Shown here piece by piece: positions 6,616-10,388 of a stretch of 10,388 nucleotides of DNA (the first letter of the stretch is position 1; every line of letters starts with the position of its first letter). Source of the stretch: Planctomycetales bacterium (lineage in GTDB: Bacteria; Planctomycetota; Phycisphaerae; SM23-33). The position numbers were made by a program, and so were the translations under genes. The stretch is from positions 1-10,388 of the forward strand of contig DAOVLV010000033.1 of assembly GCA_030631085.1 (NCBI GenBank), in the 5' to 3' direction. Below the pieces are notes generated by a model. The model searched no databases, had not been told where the DNA came from, and was given only the letters and a program-made list of their open reading frames with translations.

Positions 6616-6954
6616 CTACTCTCCAATAATTTCCAGCAGCCCTTCGATGATCTGATTAAGTTCGTCTGCGGAGGCTGTGGCGATCTTCCTGCCAAGTCGC
6701 TGGACTGAAAGTGTGCGGATCTGGCTGATTTTTACCCAGGACGTCTTGGGGAGTTTCAGACTTTGAAGTTGGAGGGTCAGAGGGAAACCTGCCCGTTGCG
6801 GCTGGGAGGTCAACGCCGCCGCAATGACCGTCCCGGAGTGCTTATTGAAGATTTCGTGGCTGAGGACGACCACCGGTCGCCGACCTGCCTGCTCGTGGCC
6901 TTTGGTTGGATTGAGGTTTGCGAAGAGGACGTCGCCCCTCAGTATTCGGGCCAT
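6616..6954 (-). CDS. mazF: MazF/PemK-family endoribonuclease toxin
   Basis: A 112-residue toxin of normal length for MazF, a ribosome-independent mRNA interferase that arrests growth when free of its antitoxin. Signature stretches are RGDVLFANLNPTKGHEQAGR (6-25), continuing into RPVVVLS with the conserved Arg near residue 26. GTVIAAALTSQPQRAGFP (41-58) carries the conserved Thr/Ser strand, and WVKISQIRTL (73-82) precedes a C-terminal helix (DELNQIIEGLLEIIG). ATG at 6954 is chosen because GAGGAG lies about 8 nt upstream, inside the antitoxin gene, and family similarity begins here; a longer frame to 7023 would add 23 unrelated residues. It overlaps the antitoxin gene by 16 nt, the usual coupled antitoxin-toxin order. 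All the residues I would expect are present, so it looks functional. The cut-site preference cannot be read from the sequence. Confidence 0.93.
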   Translation of the reverse strand: MARILRGDVLFANLNPTKGHEQAGRRPVVVLSHEIFNKHSGTVIAAALTSQPQRAGFPLTLQLQSLKLPKTSWVKISQIRTLSVQRLGRKIATASADELNQIIEGLLEIIGE

Positions 6955-7181
6955 TGGTTTAACTCCTCGGACAGCCCCTCGTCGGCCATTGCCTGCTCGG
7001 CCTTGGGGTCGAGTTTTCTGCACTCGCGCGCCAATCGGGAATGTTCAAGTCGCTCAACCTTATCCCGAACGGCGACCTGAACCGCTTGACTGCGACTACT
7101 GAATGCCCGGTTTTTCACAAGGCGGTCCAACCTGCTCAGCAGGTCAGGCTCCATTGAGACAGCGAATTTTTTTACAGCCAT
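6939..7181 (-). CDS. mazE: Ribbon-helix-helix antitoxin of the MazEF pair
   Basis: An 80-residue protein with an N-terminal ribbon-helix-helix DNA-binding fold: strand KKFAVSM (4-10), helix PDLLSRLDRLVKN (12-24), turn FSSRS, helix QAVQVAVRDKVERL (32-45). The C-terminal tail (about 50-80, rich in Glu and Lys and ending QWPEY) is the part expected to block MazF. This is the CopG-like MazE type found with many MazF toxins, not the AbrB-like fold of E. coli MazE. The ATG is preceded by GGAGA 6-7 nt upstream. It is first in the operon, 68 bp downstream of larA, with its own promoter at 7206-7234. Autoregulation by the antitoxin is known for the family, and a near-palindrome over the -10 box fits this. 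The pair lies between two copies of a 19-bp direct repeat. Confidence 0.88.
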   Translation of the reverse strand: MAVKKFAVSMEPDLLSRLDRLVKNRAFSSRSQAVQVAVRDKVERLEHSRLARECRKLDPKAEQAMADEGLSEELNQWPEY

Positions 7182-7193
7182 AACTATTCTCCA

Positions 7194-7234
7194 GTATTAC
7201 CAACAATCATACCGCAGAATCCATGCTATTTCAA
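7194..7234 (-). promoter_or_regulatory. mazEF promoter with overlapping candidate operator
   Basis: On the minus strand, TTGAAA (plus coordinates 7229-7234) and TATGAT (7206-7211) are 17 bp apart, each matching 5/6 of consensus. This is the best sigma-70 match in the window. Transcription would start near 7199, about 18 nt before the antitoxin ATG. An imperfect palindrome, GTATTA...TCATAC (7194-7212), covers the -10 box and could be the operator for the ribbon-helix-helix antitoxin; the operator call is weaker than the promoter call. Confidence 0.55.
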
Positions 7235-7249
7235 GCCCGCAATGGTCCA

Positions 7250-8524
7250 TTATTGATTAAACCTCTGCCAATCCGGTGGGTTTTTGAGTTTGTAGAGCAT
7301 TTCGCCGGCGCGGGGGATGTAGAATCGGCCTTCGTCCTCCTGGCCTTGCCAGTCGGCGATGTCAATCGAGGCGGGGTCGCGGTAGTCGAGGTTGATCTTT
7401 CGGCATCGCTGCTCGGAGATACCGGTGGCCAGCGTAACGCGGACGCGACATTTTTCCACGCCGTCGGCATAGGTTCCGATTCCGCGGACGTGGCTCAGGT
7501 GGGCCAGCACGCCCCAGGGATAGCCCTTGAACCTGTCCCACTGAGCGAGGAAGTAATCCCGCGTATGGTAGCCGACCTCGTCGATGACCGCCCCGTGGGT
7601 GTAGGAGAGTTCCGTAACGTGCGGGGCGTAGATAATCAGTTCGCCTCCGTCGGCGACGATCGGCTCGGTCTTGTACATGCACTTACCGGCTGTCCATATG
7701 TCGTCGTACATCTCCGGCGAGCGGGCAAGGATCGAATCGAACGAGCGGTCCATATAGGTAACGTGAATCTTCGCCGATAAGTCCGCCGCCGCCGACCAGG
7801 CGTCTTCCGGGCTTCCGAAGTACAGGCCGAAGAGGCCGTCCTTGGTCGTTACCATGCACAGGGCGAATTTGTCCATCTTGAGCATCTGGGCCGCCCGATC
7901 CACGGTCGCGCGGATGGGCGTTTTCTTCGTGCCGATGATTTTAGGGTTGGTAATCACAGCCCCCAGCCAATGGAAGAAGTTCAGCAGTTCCGCCCCGCAG
8001 ATACCGGGGAAGAAATACTTATTCCCGCCGGAGAAACCGACGACTTCGTGCGGGAACACAGGCCCGCATATCAGCACGCGGTCGTAATCGAAGACGAGAC
8101 GGTTGACTGTAACTTTGACGTCCATTTGGAACAGCCCGCCGCTGATTTGGTCTATCTCATCGGCGGTCAGCGTCCCGACGTGGGCAAGGGCCTCTTGATT
8201 CTGCCATTCGTGGTTGAAGGCCTTTGATTGTCCGAAGACCTTTTCCCATTGGCCTGGCTCGACGCCGAAATGCTTTTCGATGTGTTCGTTGTTCATCGGC
8301 GGATGTGTGCCCAGGGCGATGAGGTAGTCCAGTTTCGTCGCTTTCGGCGCGAGATTTTCGTGCAGCGCCCTTGCCAGCACCGGCAATGGGCAGGTGCGTG
8401 TATGGTCCGGTACGATTACCAGTACGCTCTTTCCGTCGGCGTTCAGTTCGCCGGCTGATTGTGCGACGATGTCCCGCATCTCTGCGTCAGTCAATGTCCG
8501 TTCGACGTATCCTTGTCCGATCAT
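7250..8524 (-). CDS. larA: LarA-family nickel-pincer-dependent racemase/epimerase
   Basis: A 424-residue cytosolic enzyme of the lactate racemase family. Its members use the nickel-pincer nucleotide cofactor to racemise lactate, malate or other 2-hydroxy acids, or to epimerise sugar acids. Visible motifs are VPDHTRTCP (38-46, the DxTRxxP site), ALGTHPPMN (70-78, H74 the expected first catalytic His), FPHEVVGFSGGNKYFFPG (157-174, with H159 and K169 matching the second catalytic His and the pincer-linked Lys), and TNPKIIGTKKTPIRA (192-206). ATG at 8524 follows AAAGGA about 8 nt upstream. A TACAAT -10 box (plus 8559-8564) is present without a good -35. No cofactor genes (larB, larC, larE) lie in the window. 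Codons near the end (Arg-Ala-Gly-Glu-Met-Leu) contain one copy of a 19-bp direct repeat, so the last 14 residues may have been acquired with the mazEF insertion. The family is confident; the substrate is uncertain and may not be lactate. Confidence 0.9.
   Translation of the reverse strand: MIGQGYVERTLTDAEMRDIVAQSAGELNADGKSVLVIVPDHTRTCPLPVLARALHENLAPKATKLDYLIALGTHPPMNNEHIEKHFGVEPGQWEKVFGQSKAFNHEWQNQEALAHVGTLTADEIDQISGGLFQMDVKVTVNRLVFDYDRVLICGPVFPHEVVGFSGGNKYFFPGICGAELLNFFHWLGAVITNPKIIGTKKTPIRATVDRAAQMLKMDKFALCMVTTKDGLFGLYFGSPEDAWSAAADLSAKIHVTYMDRSFDSILARSPEMYDDIWTAGKCMYKTEPIVADGGELIIYAPHVTELSYTHGAVIDEVGYHTRDYFLAQWDRFKGYPWGVLAHLSHVRGIGTYADGVEKCRVRVTLATGISEQRCRKINLDYRDPASIDIADWQGQEDEGRFYIPRAGEMLYKLKNPPDWQRFNQ
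7294..7312. repeat. 19-bp direct repeat, copy 2 (inside the larA 3' end)
   Basis: This copy is coding: on the minus strand it gives Arg-Ala-Gly-Glu-Met-Leu of LarA, 14 codons before the stop. It is identical to 6593-6611 and lies 701 bp away, with the larA tail and mazEF between the two. Confidence 0.9.
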
Positions 8525-8573
8525 TACTCTGGTCCTTTCCCATGTGTCGTGTCGGGATATTGTAGCGACAAGG

Positions 8574-8804
8574 GGTGGTTAAATGGAAGACGCCGATACT
8601 GCCGATAATCAGCAGGGTCAGTACGCCGGGTTCGGGCACGGAAGTCTGGTCGAACGAGCAGTCAGAATCGTTGGATGCCGGATCGACTTAAACGGACGGG
8701 TTTTCGCCGGATGAGATGGTTGGGCCGTTGATGCCGGCGGTGGCCGATGAAAGCGGCAGGAAAAACAGAGAAATAAGAAGTATTGATAATATACGTTTCG
8801 TTAC
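8574..8804 (-). pseudogene. Decayed PEP-CTERM minigene (signal peptide plus sorting tail)
   Basis: A minus-strand frame begins 5 nt after a perfect AGGAGG (plus 8810-8815), but the codon at the start position is GTA (8802-8804), not a start codon. It then reads TKRILSILLISLFFLPLSS and ATA, a textbook signal peptide, then GINGPTISSGENPSV and TAA (8688-8690). The same frame continues past this stop to SVPEPGVLTLLIIGSIGVFH (tail from about 8642), a PEP-CTERM signal with VPEP (8628-8639) and a hydrophobic helix. The usual Arg cluster is missing (His-Leu-Thr-Thr instead). Export and sorting signals on either side of only about 33 codons suggest that the middle of a larger surface protein was deleted and the remnant lost its start and gained a stop. 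The frame runs on into the larA start in another phase. Reading and motifs are direct; the decay history is inferred. Confidence 0.6.
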
Positions 8805-9012
8805 GCGGTCCTCCTGGGGACCTCTTTAGTAAATCTTGCCCTGAGCCCTAACGTGTCTTTGCGCGGCAGCGCGAACCGCGTGGGAGCAGAAATTCTTTTT
8901 ATGGTGCGGGACCGACTCGGGGTCTCGACCAATAGAAATGTACGATTCGCCCGACGGTCGGGCGAATCGAGAAGGAAAAAAATTATGGTGCTCCCGGTTT
9001 TGTAAGGTGCGA
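8805..9012. other. Intergenic stretch upstream of nagA
   Basis: I see no gene here. The stretch holds the Shine-Dalgarno of the PEP-CTERM relic inside a small inverted repeat (GGTCC...GGACC, 8807-8822), a GC-rich short inverted pair CGCGG...CCGCG (8862-8880), and a strong hairpin at 8943-8969. A frame open from 8938 joins nagA, but it lies upstream of the likely nagA promoter and shows no family similarity before the GTG at 9079. I recognise no riboswitch. Confidence 0.5.
8943..8969. repeat. 13-bp inverted repeat upstream of the nagA promoter
   Basis: CGATTCGCCCGAC (8943-8955) is exactly reverse-complemented at 8957-8969 around one central G. It could be a cruciform or RNA hairpin of about 11 bp, or a dyad bound by a regulator. 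It lies 44 bp upstream of the -35 box of the candidate nagA promoter. There is an A-run, not a T-run, to its right, so it is not an intrinsic terminator for plus-strand transcripts. Confidence 0.75.
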
Positions 9013-9041
9013 TTGCGACGGCAGGAAAGTCTCGCTAGAAT
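9013..9041 (+). promoter_or_regulatory. Candidate sigma-70 promoter for nagA
   Basis: TTGCGA (9013-9018) and TAGAAT (9036-9041) are exactly 17 bp apart, matching 4/6 and 5/6 of consensus. A start near 9048 gives a leader of about 30 nt with GAGG at 9067-9070, which supports translation from the GTG at 9079. Confidence 0.5.
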
Positions 9042-9078
9042 AGCAGCACGGTACGTTGACTTTATTGAGGTAATTCAG

Positions 9079-10281
9079 GTGCTCCGTCCCAAATCTAAAT
9101 CCGCCAGCCGCATTGCCGTCGTGAACGGCGAGGTTTATACCTCGCGGATGGTGATTCGGCGTGGTGTGGTCGTGGTTCAGGATGGGAAGATCGAGGCTGT
9201 GGAGGTAGGTTCGCCGAGCGCCCGGCTTCTGAAGGGGGCTTTGGTAGTGGATGCACGGGGGATGATTGTCGCTCCGGGGTTCATTGACCTGCACATCCAC
9301 GGGGCTGGCGGCGGCGATACCAGCGATTGCAAAGTTGAGTCTATCCGAAAAATGGCTTCGACCCTGGTTAAATTCGGAACCACATCCTTCCTCCCGACAA
9401 TATATCCAGCCAGTCCGTCCGGGATGATCCGTCGCGTAGCCACCGTCCGTATGGCGGCCGAAGCGCCGAGAAAAGGGGCTGAGATATTGGGCGTGCATCT
9501 CGAAGGGCCATTCCTGAACCCCCGGAGAAAAGGCGCACTTCGGGCCAAAGACCTTCGTTCCGCCTCGCTCGAAGAACTTCACAATTTTATAGAGGCTTCG
9601 AACGACGGTATTCGCCTCATATCGATAGCCCCGGAGATTCCCGGCGCTATCGAGCTCATCCGGGAATGTCGTAACAGGGGAATTCGGACAGCAGTGGGGC
9701 ACTCCGACGCTTCCCATGAAGAGATGTCGGTTGGGATAAACGCCGGCATCAACCACGTTACCCACGTCTTCAACGCTCTGCGTCGAACGCATCACCGCGA
9801 TCCCGGTGTGATGGGCACGGTACTGACCAATCCGGAGATTACCGTGGAACTCATCGCCGATATGCACCACGTCCATCCTGTCGTGGTCAAACTCCTGCTC
9901 CTCGCCAAGCCGGCGGACAAGATATGCCTGATTACCGATGCCTTGAGAATCGCCGGCTTGCGAGGGAAACGCTTCATCGCCGACGGGAGAAAAGTAACCG
10001 TGGCTGACGGTGTGGCCAAACTGCCTGACGGTACTATCGCCGGAAGCGTCCTTACACTCAACCGGGCAGTCGGGAATATGGTTGCCACCGGGATGGTGCC
10101 CCTGGAGGATGCTCTCAAGATGGCCAGCGTCATTCCTGCCAAGGTTTTGGGTGTGAACCATCGCAAGGGGAACATCCTCCCCGGAAGCGACGCCGACATT
10201 GTGATATTAGGCCGGGATTTTGATGTGCAGATGACAATGGTCGGCGGGAAGATCGTCCACCGAAAACGCAAATCTGTTTAA
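9079..10281 (+). CDS. nagA: N-acetylglucosamine-6-phosphate deacetylase
   Basis: A 400-residue cytosolic amidohydrolase-fold enzyme that removes acetate from N-acetylglucosamine 6-phosphate to give glucosamine 6-phosphate, a step in amino-sugar catabolism and wall recycling. Motifs, numbered from the GTG start: FIDLHIHGAGGGD (68-80, with the HxH pair H72/H74), HLEGPFLNPRRKGA (140-153, with metal ligand E142), VGHSDA (206-211, H208), THVFNAL (228-234, H229), ADMHHVHP (260-267) and LITDAL (284-289, with D287 the expected catalytic Asp). Length and motif order match the family. GTG at 9079 is preferred over ATG at 8938: GAGG lies 8 nt upstream, family similarity begins a few residues later, and a promoter lies between the two. 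The upstream hairpin at 8943-8969 is a possible regulatory site. No nagB or transporter is in view, so the supply of substrate is unknown. Confidence 0.93.
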   Translation: MLRPKSKSASRIAVVNGEVYTSRMVIRRGVVVVQDGKIEAVEVGSPSARLLKGALVVDARGMIVAPGFIDLHIHGAGGGDTSDCKVESIRKMASTLVKFGTTSFLPTIYPASPSGMIRRVATVRMAAEAPRKGAEILGVHLEGPFLNPRRKGALRAKDLRSASLEELHNFIEASNDGIRLISIAPEIPGAIELIRECRNRGIRTAVGHSDASHEEMSVGINAGINHVTHVFNALRRTHHRDPGVMGTVLTNPEITVELIADMHHVHPVVVKLLLLAKPADKICLITDALRIAGLRGKRFIADGRKVTVADGVAKLPDGTIAGSVLTLNRAVGNMVATGMVPLEDALKMASVIPAKVLGVNHRKGNILPGSDADIVILGRDFDVQMTMVGGKIVHRKRKSV

Positions 10282-10300
10282 TTGGTGTCCCCGACTATAA

Positions 10301-10388
10301 TCAATACGGAAACGTTTCGGACCAGGGCGTTTTTGACAGTTGTGTCAGGAGGCGCCCGAGGTGTTCGGCGGCGTTTTCGATGAGTCCC
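10301..10388 (-). CDS. C-terminal end of an unidentified gene (partial)
   Basis: The minus-strand frame entering from the right edge is open for 28 codons and ends at a TGA (10301-10303). It reads GLIENAAEHLGRLLTQLSKT, then PWSETFPY, beginning as an amphipathic helix. It converges on nagA, with 19 bp between the stops. The helix-like pattern and clean placement suggest a real gene, but 28 residues are too few to name it, and an open stretch this long can also arise by chance. Confidence 0.45.
   Translation of the reverse strand, partial: GLIENAAEHLGRLLTQLSKTPWSETFPY

Noticed and set aside
6955..7023. Longer MazF from an upstream ATG at 7023
   Set aside because: It would overlap the antitoxin gene by 85 nt and add 23 unrelated residues; ATG 6954 has GAGGAG in place.
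8938..9078. N-terminal extension of NagA from ATG 8938
   Set aside because: The added residues cover a hairpin and a good promoter and are basic and unlike the family; GTG 9079 with GAGG fits better.
8983..10161. 392-codon minus-strand frame opposite nagA
   Set aside because: It is long but fully antisense to nagA, whose catalytic motifs are intact; its translation lacks recognisable features.

Overview
The window looks like chromosome from a moderately GC-rich planctomycete-like bacterium (Planctomycetota, perhaps Phycisphaerae-like). This rests on gene content only: a sorted PEP-CTERM protein plus the relic of a second one, a WD40-repeat lipoprotein, a LarA-family racemase, a Gfo/Idh/MocA oxidoreductase, NagA, and intergenic repeats. 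No rRNA or other phylogenetic marker is present. No tRNA, rRNA, CRISPR array, integrase or transposase gene was seen.

Layout. Bases 1-227 carry no convincing gene, only a short inverted repeat. On the minus strand, a Gfo/Idh/MocA-type oxidoreductase (1761-3026) is followed by a class III PLP aminotransferase (228-1592). The 168-bp gap between them is largely filled by an inverted array of 7-bp units that also supplies the oxidoreductase stop codon. Back-to-back candidate promoters at 3086-3158 drive this pair leftward and a five-helix membrane protein with a PH-like C-terminal domain (3189-3992) rightward. A 79-bp element with perfect 27-bp inverted arms (3996-4074) follows that gene. Next comes a secreted, PEP-CTERM-tagged protein with two Asp-Thr-Gly motifs, most likely a bilobal pepsin/retropepsin-like aspartic protease (4193-5440). 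It overlaps tail to tail with a seven-bladed WD40 lipoprotein (5418-6572, minus).

Upstream of the WD40 gene on the minus strand lie a mazEF-type toxin-antitoxin pair (6616-7181) with its own promoter and a LarA-like nickel-pincer racemase/epimerase (7250-8524). A 19-bp direct repeat occurs once inside the 3' end of larA and once just downstream of mazF. Collapsing the 701-bp repeat unit would leave a larA with a clean stop codon 18 nt ahead of the WD40 start, so mazEF looks like a late insertion into a larA-WD40 gene pair.

Behind the larA start is a decayed minigene (8574-8804, minus). It has a Shine-Dalgarno sequence and signal peptide but no start codon, then an in-frame stop, then a VPEP sorting tail. 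The right side holds nagA (9079-10281, plus) with a good sigma-70-like promoter, and the last 28 codons of an unidentified minus-strand gene (10301-10388).

The window has metabolic genes (amino-sugar and hydroxy-acid use, PLP and NAD(P) enzymes), cell-envelope genes (sorted protease, lipoprotein, membrane protein) and traces of mobile DNA. No single multi-gene pathway is evident. The most unusual features are the repeat-flanked mazEF cassette, the heptamer palindrome, the double-DTG sorted protease and the PEP-CTERM relic.
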